A stretch of 34,268 nucleotides of DNA from a virus. The first letter of the stretch is position 1. Each line of letters starts with the position of its first letter. The stretch covers positions 1 through 34,268 of the IMG/VR virus record IMGVR_UViG_3300017967_000093. One strand, given 5' to 3'. The notes beneath the pieces are model-generated. The model was given only the letters and a program-made list of their open reading frames with translations. It was not told the origin of the DNA and made no database searches. A program made the translations under genes and the position numbers. This document shows, in pieces, positions 15,346-21,655 of this stretch.

Positions 15346-16460
15346 TGTGGGAATATGATAAAATAACGTCTTTGAACATTGAAGCATCTAGTCTCTGTAA
15401 TGCCGAATGTCTTTTTTGTGCTAGATTTGAGGATCGAGGTTCTCCAAATTTAAATCCTAATATAACACTAACCTATATTAAAGCAGAAGACTTTAAAAAT
15501 TGGCTATCTATAGAATTTCTTTCAAAGATCAATCACATAACATTTTCTGGGGATTACGGAGACCCTATGACAAACCCAGAAATTATAGAAATACTAGAAT
15601 ATATCTTTGAAGCCAATCCAACAATGGTTGTAAATTTATGTACCAACGGTGGAATGAAAAATACTGATTTTTGGACAAAACTTGGCAATGTAATGAAAAA
15701 AGATTCTAGACGTACTGTTACATTTTCCATAGACGGATTAGAAGACACCAATCACTTATATCGAAGAAAGGTAAAGTGGGATAAGGTGATGGAAAATGTT
15801 AAGGCTTATTTAGATACCGGCGCTAGTGCTTTATGGGATTTTTTAATCTTTGGATACAATGTACATCAAGTAGAAGAAGCTAAAAAATTAGCTGACGAAC
15901 TTGGCTTTACAAAGTTCTATGCCAAAAATGCTAATGGCATGGGCGGAGAAGGAAATTTAATTGCTAAGGATAAGGAAGGTAATACACTTTATGAAGTAGA
16001 GCCCGCTCCAACATCAGTAACCTTTACTGAACGTCCTATTGTATTCATAGGTATGGCAGAAGATCTGAATTACGAGAATATGAAGGAACAATATGAAACT
16101 AGATATAAGGATGAGCCAGGAGAGATTAAATGTTTTTCTGCAAGAAGTGGAAATCAGGAAATACGAATCAGTGCCTGGGGAGATGTACACCCATGTTGCC
16201 ACATAGGAGCTTTTACAAGAATAGGATTTAAGTCCTCACAGATCCTAAAAGTTCAAATCAAACATTACATGGACAAGCATGAGCTGTCTTTACACAAAAG
16301 ACCCCTCAAAGAGATCCTAGAAAGCAAACCTTTCCAGTGGTTTGAAGACTCTTGGCAAGAGAAAAAATGTGCTATTTGTTGGAATTTGTGCGGTGTAAAT
16401 GAGCAGAAAAAGACCCTCATGAACAGTATATTTGGCGAGGGAGACTACGGTAAGTCCTAA
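15345..16460 (+). CDS. Radical SAM protein with SPASM-like C-terminus
   Basis: A 371-residue radical SAM enzyme. CxxxCxxC is at residues 18-25 (CNAECLFC), near the very start as in SPASM-type enzymes. TFSGDYGDP stands where many relatives have the GGEP motif, and FSIDGLEDTNHLYRR follows. The C-terminal part has the extra cysteines of an auxiliary cluster (WGDVHPCCHIG, then KKCAICWNLCG). Such enzymes often mature peptides or modify sugars. It is not a close match to the two N-twitch proteins of the other operon. It is coupled by TAATG to the SDR-like gene. No obvious precursor peptide gene is next to it. Confidence 0.85.
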   Translation: MWEYDKITSLNIEASSLCNAECLFCARFEDRGSPNLNPNITLTYIKAEDFKNWLSIEFLSKINHITFSGDYGDPMTNPEIIEILEYIFEANPTMVVNLCTNGGMKNTDFWTKLGNVMKKDSRRTVTFSIDGLEDTNHLYRRKVKWDKVMENVKAYLDTGASALWDFLIFGYNVHQVEEAKKLADELGFTKFYAKNANGMGGEGNLIAKDKEGNTLYEVEPAPTSVTFTERPIVFIGMAEDLNYENMKEQYETRYKDEPGEIKCFSARSGNQEIRISAWGDVHPCCHIGAFTRIGFKSSQILKVQIKHYMDKHELSLHKRPLKEILESKPFQWFEDSWQEKKCAICWNLCGVNEQKKTLMNSIFGEGDYGKS

Positions 16461-16479
16461 GTTATTGATTATATAACGA

Positions 16480-16538
16480 AAAAAAAGTCAAAAAAAGTCA
16501 AAAAAATGCTTGACAAATGATAGATTTAGTGCTATAAT
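16480..16538 (+). promoter_or_regulatory. Sigma70-type promoter with phased A-tracts
   Basis: TTGACA (16510-16515), 17 bases, TATAAT (16533-16538), a perfect match. Directly upstream are three A-tracts in a 10-base repeat (AAAAAAGTCA at 16481 and 16491, then AAAAAATGCT at 16501). They are in phase with the DNA helix, which favours DNA bending and an UP-element contact with the RNA polymerase alpha subunit. The start of transcription would be near 16545. Confidence 0.82.
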
Positions 16539-16571
16539 AGTAGTATGAAAAATAAAAGTGAGGACTTAAAA

Positions 16572-16931
16572 ATGGAAAACAAACTAGAATTAGCTGTACA
16601 GAAACTTTGTGATGATATCGTAGCACAACATAACGAATCATATCCTACCTTAACTGGCTTTAATTGTACTTACAAGGCTGGTAGAAAGTTTATTAAAATC
16701 ATCAGAGAGGACCGAGGTGGTTCCAGATCTGTTTGGGGTTTTATTAACTTAGCCCATGAGAAGTTCAAAGAAGGCGATGTACTTTTAGCTCAGAGTTGGG
16801 CAGGTCCAGCTCTTAACAAAGCTAGAGGTAACTTGTTCGAAGGTTATGAAATGAACAGTAGGCTACAATACGGACCTGGTTACTGTTCAGGTGTTATGGC
16901 AGGAACTCCAAGAGACGGGAGTTTTATTTAA
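16572..16931 (+). CDS. Hypothetical protein (119 aa)
   Basis: The frame is open from an ATG at 16545, but that codon sits at the expected transcription start. The ATG at 16572 has GTGAGGA 7 bases upstream and is preferred; if 16545 is used the message would be leaderless and the protein 128 residues. The product has an N-terminal helix, then a compact domain with GRKFIKI, SRSVWGFINL, GDVLLAQSWAGPA and ARGNLF. Similar small proteins occur widely in T4-like cyanophages as I remember, without known function. Its strong promoter suggests high early expression. Confidence 0.75.
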   Translation: MENKLELAVQKLCDDIVAQHNESYPTLTGFNCTYKAGRKFIKIIREDRGGSRSVWGFINLAHEKFKEGDVLLAQSWAGPALNKARGNLFEGYEMNSRLQYGPGYCSGVMAGTPRDGSFI

Positions 16932-17594
16932 TTGTTTACACATAATTTGGTAGAGATACCACAACTTAAACAGGTTAATACTGAGAACGGGCGGAGATAT
17001 GTTACTCCGTCCGGGACTCAATATCCATCTGTTACAACTATTTTATCTCATAAGTCTAAGCCATACATTCAAGCTTGGCGTAAAAGAATAGGCGAAAAAG
17101 AAGCAGATAAAATTAGTAGACGTGCCACAACTCGTGGTACAAAGATTCACAAACTTTGCGAAGACATTCTTAATAATGAATTGACTGAGGATACAAACCT
17201 CAATTATATTGATAAGGAAATGTTTCGTAAGTTTCGCCCTTTGTTAGATGATATTGATAATATCAGAGCAATCGAGGCAAAAATGTATAGTGATCATTTA
17301 CGTCTTGCAGGACAGGTTGACTGTATTGCAGAATATAATGGTAAACTATCTGTAATTGACTTTAAAACGTCAATGAAACCAAAAAGCAGAAGTCAGTGCG
17401 AAAATTATTTTATTCAATGCTCTGCCTATGCTATAATGTTTGAGGAAAGAACAGGAATACCTGTTTCTCAATCAGTCATTCTTATGGCTGTTGAAGGCGA
17501 AGAGCCAATAGTGCATGTTGAAAAACGTGATAACTATGTAGAAAAATTGCTCAACGCTAGAGACAGTTATGAGACTGAAGTTATAAATAACTAA
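16932..17594 (+). CDS. PD-(D/E)XK (RecB-like) exonuclease
   Basis: A 220-residue nuclease of the Cas4/RecB-like or MGME1-like type. The catalytic signature is GTKIHKLCEDIL (about residues 75-86), then AGQVDCIAEYNGKLSVIDFKTS (near 130-150), which supplies the D...D-x-K core. A QxxxY-like segment follows (NYFIQCSAYA). Start: TTG at 16932, directly after the previous stop, with ACGGGAG 10 bases upstream; no earlier start is possible and the next Met is far inside. It probably trims single-stranded DNA ends in recombination-dependent replication or degrades host DNA. The late element at 17582 lies in its last codons. Confidence 0.8.
   Translation: MFTHNLVEIPQLKQVNTENGRRYVTPSGTQYPSVTTILSHKSKPYIQAWRKRIGEKEADKISRRATTRGTKIHKLCEDILNNELTEDTNLNYIDKEMFRKFRPLLDDIDNIRAIEAKMYSDHLRLAGQVDCIAEYNGKLSVIDFKTSMKPKSRSQCENYFIQCSAYAIMFEERTGIPVSQSVILMAVEGEEPIVHVEKRDNYVEKLLNARDSYETEVINN
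17582..17589 (+). promoter_or_regulatory. Late promoter for the tmRNA
   Basis: A full TATAAATA match that overlaps the end of the nuclease gene. The expected start, about 6 bases downstream (17595), coincides with the 5' end of the tmRNA acceptor part, so the tmRNA is likely expressed late. Confidence 0.6.
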
Positions 17595-17895
17595 TCTGAT
17601 GAAACGGACTGAAAAGGTATTTGGACGTGGGTGCGATTCCCACCACCTCCACCAGATATGTATTTGTGTATTTGTAACAATGTAAGAGAGGGTGATACAG
17701 AAAAGTATCACTTAATTGGAACAAATTGTGGTAAGTGCATATCTGATGGGGGTGAACAGGTTCGACAAGTGCTCAGTAGGAAAGTGGAGGATCGGTGTGC
17801 AAGCGACCGTAACCGTAATGAAACACAATAAATGCCAACGATGAGGTATTTTCTCTAGCTGCTTAAGCTAGACGGGGTAAGGGTTCCACCTTGTT
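17595..17895 (+). ncRNA. ssrA: Circularly permuted tmRNA, tag ANDEVFSLAA
   Basis: The parts of a tmRNA are present in permuted order. First comes the acceptor piece: T-stem GTGGG (17627-17631), loop TGCGATT, CCCAC, then CACCTCC (17644-17650) and ACCA (17651-17654). A 93-base spacer follows, closed by the 8-bp helix CAGATATG/CATATCTG (17653-17660 with 17738-17745) and holding a GTGATAC/GTATCAC hairpin. Next is the coding piece, starting GGGGGTG (17748-17754). It pairs with the acceptor strand over 7 bp, with the G3-U70 pair that specifies alanine. Its D-loop-like GGTTCGACA follows, and TCAGT (17773-17777) pairs with ACTGA (17608-17612) as helix P2. The tag reads from GCC at 17834 to TAA at 17866. 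A 7-bp hairpin at 17854-17872 covers the tag stop. The outer ends are estimates. Confidence 0.88.
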
Positions 17896-17941
17896 ATCAA
17901 ACGGGCCCAATTTGACACACACATACACACAGGAGGTTATT

Positions 17942-18160
17942 ATGTCAAATCCATTCGAACTTAGATTTTCTATGTTTACTGAAGCAAAATCTTTGCTAAC
18001 TGAACAGTATCACATGGAACGAGATAATCTAATATCCAAATATCATGCAGATGTAGATTCGGGGCTTAGTCCAGATTTTCCATCTATGCCTGCTTTTCCT
18101 AGCTTCAAAGAAATTGAAGTTATGGCAAATGATATTAATAGATTTGTTTCGTCTAAGTAA
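17942..18160 (+). CDS. Small conserved-type protein (72 aa)
   Basis: The frame is open from 17891, but only the ATG at 17942 has a strong site (AGGAGG, 6 bases upstream). The product, MSNPFELRFSMFTEAKSLL onward, is a helical N-terminal half (FTEAKSLLTEQYHMERDNL), a Pro/Phe/Ser-rich middle, and a short final helix. Proteins of this size and pattern recur in T4-like marine phages without known function as far as I recall. It follows the tmRNA and lies 55 bases before the cell-wall hydrolase. Confidence 0.75.
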   Translation: MSNPFELRFSMFTEAKSLLTEQYHMERDNLISKYHADVDSGLSPDFPSMPAFPSFKEIEVMANDINRFVSSK

Positions 18161-18215
18161 GTAGTAATGGTATAGGCTCCACCATAACGGGCCTCTTTCT
18201 AGAAAGGAGAAAAAA

Positions 18216-18722
18216 ATGAAGTATTTTTTATCATTTTTAATTCTAATAGTAGCAGCGCCATGTTCTAGTTCGGCACAGGTTACAAGTGTAAACTATAATG
18301 AAATAGAATGTTTGGCAAGAAACATTTATTTTGAGGCAAGAAATCAATCCCTAAGAGGAAAGATTGCAGTAGGACAGGTTACAATGAATAGAGTTAGATC
18401 TAGTAACTATCCTAATACAGTTTGTGGTGTCGTTTACCAGGCAGAATATAAACCAAGTTGGAAAACAGGGAATCCCGTTCCAGCTAGGAATAGATGCCAA
18501 TTTAGTTGGTATTGCGACGGCAAGCCAGAAAAAATACTTGATATGAAAACATGGGAGCATTGCTTTATGTTGGCTGAACTCTTAATTCATGGCAAATTAC
18601 AAGAACCAATAGCACATGAAGCAACTCATTACCACGCCGATTATTCTAATCCTAGGTGGGCTAATTATATGCAGACAACGGGAAAGGTAGGCAACCATAT
18701 TTTTTATAAAACGTTTGACTAA
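18216..18722 (+). CDS. Secreted SleB-like cell wall hydrolase
   Basis: A 168-residue protein with a signal peptide (MKYFLSFLILIVAAPCSSSA; cleavage near residue 20). It then shows the Hydrolase_2 (SleB/CwlJ) domain: IECLARNIYFEARNQSLRGK with the catalytic Glu in FEAR, VGQVTMNRVRSSNYPNTVCG, CQFSWYCDG and THYHADYSNPRWA. These enzymes cut the glycan strand of peptidoglycan. Export by the host Sec system would bring it to the wall without a holin, and a phage lysis role is likely. AAAGGAG precedes the ATG; that site lies in a weak 5-bp hairpin (18194-18208). A Cys at residue 16 is not a standard lipobox. No spanin or holin lies alongside. Confidence 0.88.
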   Translation: MKYFLSFLILIVAAPCSSSAQVTSVNYNEIECLARNIYFEARNQSLRGKIAVGQVTMNRVRSSNYPNTVCGVVYQAEYKPSWKTGNPVPARNRCQFSWYCDGKPEKILDMKTWEHCFMLAELLIHGKLQEPIAHEATHYHADYSNPRWANYMQTTGKVGNHIFYKTFD

Positions 18723-18743
18723 TACTCCAATAGGTATTATAAT
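18715..18743 (+). promoter_or_regulatory. Sigma70-type promoter of the epimerase-gp33-gp59-gp32 unit
   Basis: TTGACT (18715-18720), 17 bases, TATAAT (18738-18743): 11 of 12 consensus positions. The -35 box lies in the last codons of the cell-wall hydrolase gene. The expected start is at or next to the A of the ATG at 18750. Confidence 0.7.
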
Positions 18744-18749
18744 ATCAAC

Positions 18750-19628
18750 ATGAACTACTCAGAAGTACCCAACGTCATTGTAACCGGCGGGTGTGGATTT
18801 ATAGGATCCCATTTAGTGGAAAGACTTCTTTATGAAGGCTTTGTTGTTACAGTTATTGACGATCAAAGAAGCGGAAGGACGGTTATAAATCATCCTAATG
18901 TTAAATATCACTTCTGCGATGTAGTTAAATTCAATCCTTATGTGTCTAATGTACAACCACCAACTGCTATATTTCATATGGCAAATAGTCCGAGGGTTAG
19001 ACGTTCGTTAGACTATCCAACAGAAACAATTGCTAATAATGTTGTAACAACAGCAGTCGTATCTGATTGGGCTAGGGTTATGAATTGTAGGTTGTTCTTT
19101 GCGACTTCATCTAGCACAAAGTATAAGGAATCTAAAAATCCATATACTTGGAGCAAGTCTGTTTGTGAGGATTTATTAGAATTGTATAAGGAAACATACG
19201 GTTTAGTTTATACAAAGCTATTCTTTTACAATGTATATGGACCTAGAGAAGCAGACTACGGTGAATATAGCACAGTCGTAAGAAAGTTTAAAATGGATTA
19301 CTTAGCAGGAAATCCATTAACGGTATATGGTACAGGAAAAAAAGAAAGAGACTTTACACATGTCTTTGATGTTGTTCAAGGTCTCATGCAATTGTTAGTA
19401 GACGAGAGAGATCTTCAGGAAGTACATCTAGGCAAGGGGTATCCTGTTACTATCAATTCTATTGCAGAATGTTTTCCTTGTACTGTTATAAATGCTTTTG
19501 ATAGACCTGGCGAGGCTCAAAGAACTTTTTGTGAAACCCCTTATATAGAATGCCCAACAGATGTACATGCCTATATAAGACATTGGATCAAGGAGAACCC
19601 AATTGATCACGCTAATCGTGAACAATAA
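18750..19628 (+). CDS. NAD-dependent sugar epimerase (second)
   Basis: A 292-residue extended SDR protein. The NAD-binding motif GGCGFIG is at residues 13-19, the active serines at 120-122 (FATSSSTKY) and YxxxK at Tyr132-Lys136 (YTWSK). NVYGPREADYG and DFTHVFDVV are typical of UDP-glucose or UDP-galactose 4-epimerase-like enzymes. It is not a close copy of the enzyme at 4999. No ribosome binding site is visible: the -10 box ends 6 bases before the ATG, so the mRNA may be leaderless. It overlaps gp33 by 26 bases, placing a sugar gene at the head of the replication/late-transcription operon. Confidence 0.86.
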   Translation: MNYSEVPNVIVTGGCGFIGSHLVERLLYEGFVVTVIDDQRSGRTVINHPNVKYHFCDVVKFNPYVSNVQPPTAIFHMANSPRVRRSLDYPTETIANNVVTTAVVSDWARVMNCRLFFATSSSTKYKESKNPYTWSKSVCEDLLELYKETYGLVYTKLFFYNVYGPREADYGEYSTVVRKFKMDYLAGNPLTVYGTGKKERDFTHVFDVVQGLMQLLVDERDLQEVHLGKGYPVTINSIAECFPCTVINAFDRPGEAQRTFCETPYIECPTDVHAYIRHWIKENPIDHANREQ

Positions 19629-19899
19629 AAAAGAAGATTTGAAAGAAACAAGAATATCAGATGTTTTTCTTATTACAAAGGAATTCAAAACATCTACAGA
19701 ATTTTCACAATTCATTGAAAAGAAATCATACCAAACAGGACTTACTTGTATGGATGTGATACTTGACTATTGTGAACGTAATGAGATTGAAGTTGAAAGT
19801 GTAAATAAACTTCTTAGCAGTTCGTTAAAAGAAAAGGTTAAAGCAGAAGCTCAAAGCCTTAATATGCTAAAGGAAAAGGAAAATCAACTACCTATTTAA
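19603..19899 (+). CDS. 33: Late promoter transcription accessory protein gp33
   Basis: A 98-residue protein resembling T4 gp33, which bridges RNA polymerase and the sliding clamp gp45 and works with sigma factor gp55 at TATAAATA promoters. The gp33-like core is TSTEFSQFIEKKSYQTGLTC, then MDVILDYCERNEIEVESVNK and LKEKVKAEAQSLNML. The chosen start is TTG at 19603, with AAGGAG 7-8 bases upstream; a GTG at 19618 is the alternative. It overlaps the epimerase end by 26 bases. Order gp33-gp59-gp32 agrees with the T4 gene neighbourhood. It fits the late elements found across this window. Confidence 0.78.
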   Translation: MITLIVNNKKEDLKETRISDVFLITKEFKTSTEFSQFIEKKSYQTGLTCMDVILDYCERNEIEVESVNKLLSSSLKEKVKAEAQSLNMLKEKENQLPI

Positions 19900-19900
19900 A

Positions 19901-20509
19901 ATGGATCCCTTCGATGTTTACAAGTTATATCTAGCTCTAAAACTTCACTTTACAACTGAAGGCTATGATATACAAAAACATAAAGGTGCTGTAAGAGGCA
20001 AAAAAGAAACTTTCTTAAAAAGAAAGGACTTAACGTCAATTAGAAAACTAGCACGAGATTACAAAAGAAGTGAAATTATAGATCTTCTTGTTGCTAACTT
20101 TGTTAGTGGTGACCGTTGGGGAGGAATGTTTGATGCAGAGTCCTCAGAACGGTACAAAAGATGGTTGACAAAACAGGAAAGATTGTTATATAATGTTTCT
20201 GCAGACTTAGATAAAGTCCTATTCCGCATGGAAAAAGACAATATAAATTCTGCAATATATGATGATGGGCACCCGCTTATTTTAAAGATGTTCATGGGTG
20301 GTGAAATCGAATTAGAGACGCTAGTAGTTCTTGAAAAACTTTTACCATTTATATCTCAATATAAGGATGACTTTGTTTTACAAGATATATGCTTACTCGT
20401 TTCTAAATATAGGCCCTTTGTTAAATTTGATAAAGAACGTGTTTTTGAAACACATAAGCATAGATTGAAACAGGTGTATGGGAATGTCCAAATCACGACG
20501 CCAAACTGA
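19901..20509 (+). CDS. 59: DNA helicase loader gp59
   Basis: A 202-residue protein (T4 gp59 is 217). It begins with the typical FDVYKLYLALKLHF (compare VYKLYLMIKQHM in T4), followed by a basic segment that would bind forked DNA, then helical regions with RKLARDYKRSEIIDLLVANF and ILKMFMGGEIELETLVVLEK. gp59 loads the gp41 helicase onto gp32-coated DNA at recombination forks. One base separates it from gp33. The end overlaps a small gene, and gp32 is just downstream, the partner it must contact. Confidence 0.82.
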   Translation: MDPFDVYKLYLALKLHFTTEGYDIQKHKGAVRGKKETFLKRKDLTSIRKLARDYKRSEIIDLLVANFVSGDRWGGMFDAESSERYKRWLTKQERLLYNVSADLDKVLFRMEKDNINSAIYDDGHPLILKMFMGGEIELETLVVLEKLLPFISQYKDDFVLQDICLLVSKYRPFVKFDKERVFETHKHRLKQVYGNVQITTPN

Positions 20510-20675
20510 AGAAGAGAGGCGTATTAAAAAAGTAGGAAAAACGGTAAAATCTAAATTTGATAAGTACCGTGGTCTTATAAATAATATAGAGTCGGTTGAT
20601 GATTTAACCGATGAACTATATGATGAGTTTGCTGATGAACTTTACTATGAAGAACATAAGCATAAATACAATTAA
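20484..20675 (+). CDS. Small charged protein between gp59 and gp32 (63 aa)
   Basis: Two ATGs are possible (20478 and 20484). The second has AGGTG 7 bases upstream and is preferred. The product has a basic N-terminal helix (SKSRRQTEEERRIKKVGKTV) and an acidic C-terminal half (DDLTDELYDEFADELYYEE). In T4 the small protein DsbA lies near this position, but I see no clear likeness. It overlaps gp59 by 26 bases. A late element lies inside it at 20576. Confidence 0.65.
   Translation: MSKSRRQTEEERRIKKVGKTVKSKFDKYRGLINNIESVDDLTDELYDEFADELYYEEHKHKYN
20576..20583 (+). promoter_or_regulatory. Late promoter candidate inside the small gene upstream of gp32
   Basis: A full TATAAATA match, 130 bases before the gp32 start. 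It could give a late transcript of gp32. Being within coding sequence in AT-rich DNA, it may be chance. Confidence 0.4.
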
Positions 20676-20676
20676 A

Positions 20677-20706
20677 ATACAACGCTATACAACGTTATAC
20701 AAGGAG
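20677..20706 (+). promoter_or_regulatory. Three 10-base direct repeats into the gp32 ribosome binding site
   Basis: ATACAACGCT, ATACAACGTT and ATACAAGGAG at 20677, 20687 and 20697; the third contains the AAGGAG used by gp32. T4 gp32 represses its own translation by binding an unstructured repeat-containing leader. This array is well placed to act as such an operator, though the function is inferred. Confidence 0.55.
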
Positions 20707-20713
20707 AAAATAT

Positions 20714-21622
20714 ATGGCTTTTAATTCACTATCTGAGCTACGTAAATCACGTGGCGGTTTCGACAAGTTAATGAACGAGGTCGAAAAAATCGCAAACCCT
20801 AGCCAGAGCAATTCTGGTGATGACAGGGAATGGAAACCAACAGTAGACAAAGCAGGAAACGGCTATGCTGTTATTAGGTTCCTTCCTCCCTCCCAGGGTG
20901 AAGAGTTTCCGTGGGTACGTTTATGGAATCATGGATTCCAAGGACCTACAGGAAAGTGGTACATCGAGAACTCTCTCACTACATTGAACCAGAATGATCC
21001 TGTTTCTGAATTGAACAGTGAATTGTGGAACAGTGGTGTAGAGGCAAACAAGGAAGTTGCACGTAAGCAAAAGCGTAGACTAGCTTACTATGCCAATATT
21101 CTTGTTGTTCAAGATTCAGGCAATCCTGAAAACAATGGCAAGGTATTTCTCTTTAAATTCGGTAAAAAGATCTTTGACAAAATTAAAGATGTTATGCAAC
21201 CGCAGTTTGAAGACGAAGCACCTATGAACCCATTTGATTTTTGGGAAGGCGCTAACTTTAAACTTAAGATTCGTCAGGTTGAAGGTTACAGAAACTATGA
21301 CAAGTCTGAGTTTGATGCACCTACAGCGATCGCTGATTCAGATGAGGCTATTGAAGCAATTTGGAACAAACAGCATTCTTTACAAGAGATTGTTGATCCT
21401 AAAAACTTTAAGTCTTATGATGAGTTAAAGAAAAAACTTAACATGGTTCTAGGAGCAGGCGCTACAGTCGGTACAGCAGAACAAGTGTCTAAGTTTACAG
21501 ACGATGCTGAAGATGATCACTTCATGGAGAAGGTTGTCTCAGCTCAAAAAGTATCAGCTGTTTCTGATGATACAGATGAAGATGATACACTTTCCTACTT
21601 TTCTAAATTAGCAGAAGACTAA
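20714..21622 (+). CDS. 32: Single-stranded DNA-binding protein gp32
   Basis: A 302-residue gp32 homologue (T4: 301). It has the basic N-terminal LAST-like region (SELRKSRGGFDKL), the OB-fold core (GNGYAVIRFLPP, NHGFQGPTGKWYIENSL, YYANILVVQDSGNPENNGKV, FWEGANFKLKIRQVEGYRNYDKS), and an acidic C-terminal tail (DDTDEDD). It coats ssDNA in replication, recombination and repair, and recruits gp59. T4 gp32 binds zinc through His64 and Cys77/87/90; here the matching region has no Cys, and none exists in the protein. AAGGAG lies 8 bases upstream. A strong terminator follows directly. Confidence 0.95.
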   Translation: MAFNSLSELRKSRGGFDKLMNEVEKIANPSQSNSGDDREWKPTVDKAGNGYAVIRFLPPSQGEEFPWVRLWNHGFQGPTGKWYIENSLTTLNQNDPVSELNSELWNSGVEANKEVARKQKRRLAYYANILVVQDSGNPENNGKVFLFKFGKKIFDKIKDVMQPQFEDEAPMNPFDFWEGANFKLKIRQVEGYRNYDKSEFDAPTAIADSDEAIEAIWNKQHSLQEIVDPKNFKSYDELKKKLNMVLGAGATVGTAEQVSKFTDDAEDDHFMEKVVSAQKVSAVSDDTDEDDTLSYFSKLAED

Positions 21623-21629
21623 GGAGTTA

Positions 21630-21655
21630 GGGGGGACTAGTTCCCCCCTTATTTT
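21630..21655 (+). terminator. Rho-independent terminator after gp32
   Basis: A G6-A/T-C6 stem (21630-21636 with 21642-21648) and a 5-base loop, followed by TTATTTTAT. The T tail runs into the ATG of the next gene. Confidence 0.82.

Noticed and set aside
16476-16510. 10-base A-rich repeat as a CRISPR-like or phage origin repeat
   Set aside because: Fewer than three full copies with no spacers; its place next to the -35 box is better explained by promoter function.
17631-17831. Plus-strand frame of 66 codons
   Set aside because: It runs through the tmRNA acceptor end, spacer and coding piece; the RNA structure explains this stretch and no ribosome binding site is present.
17897-17915. TCAAA/TTTGA hairpin as tmRNA terminator
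   Set aside because: The stem is short and AT-rich, and no T tract follows; it may just mark the 3' side of the coding piece.
17912-17943. TTGACA upstream of the gene at 17942 as a promoter
   Set aside because: No TATAAT-like box occurs at 16-18 bases; the space holds the AGGAGG ribosome binding site.
18194-18208. Hairpin covering the ribosome binding site of the cell-wall hydrolase
   Set aside because: Only five weak pairs with a CTAG loop; not enough for a regulatory claim.
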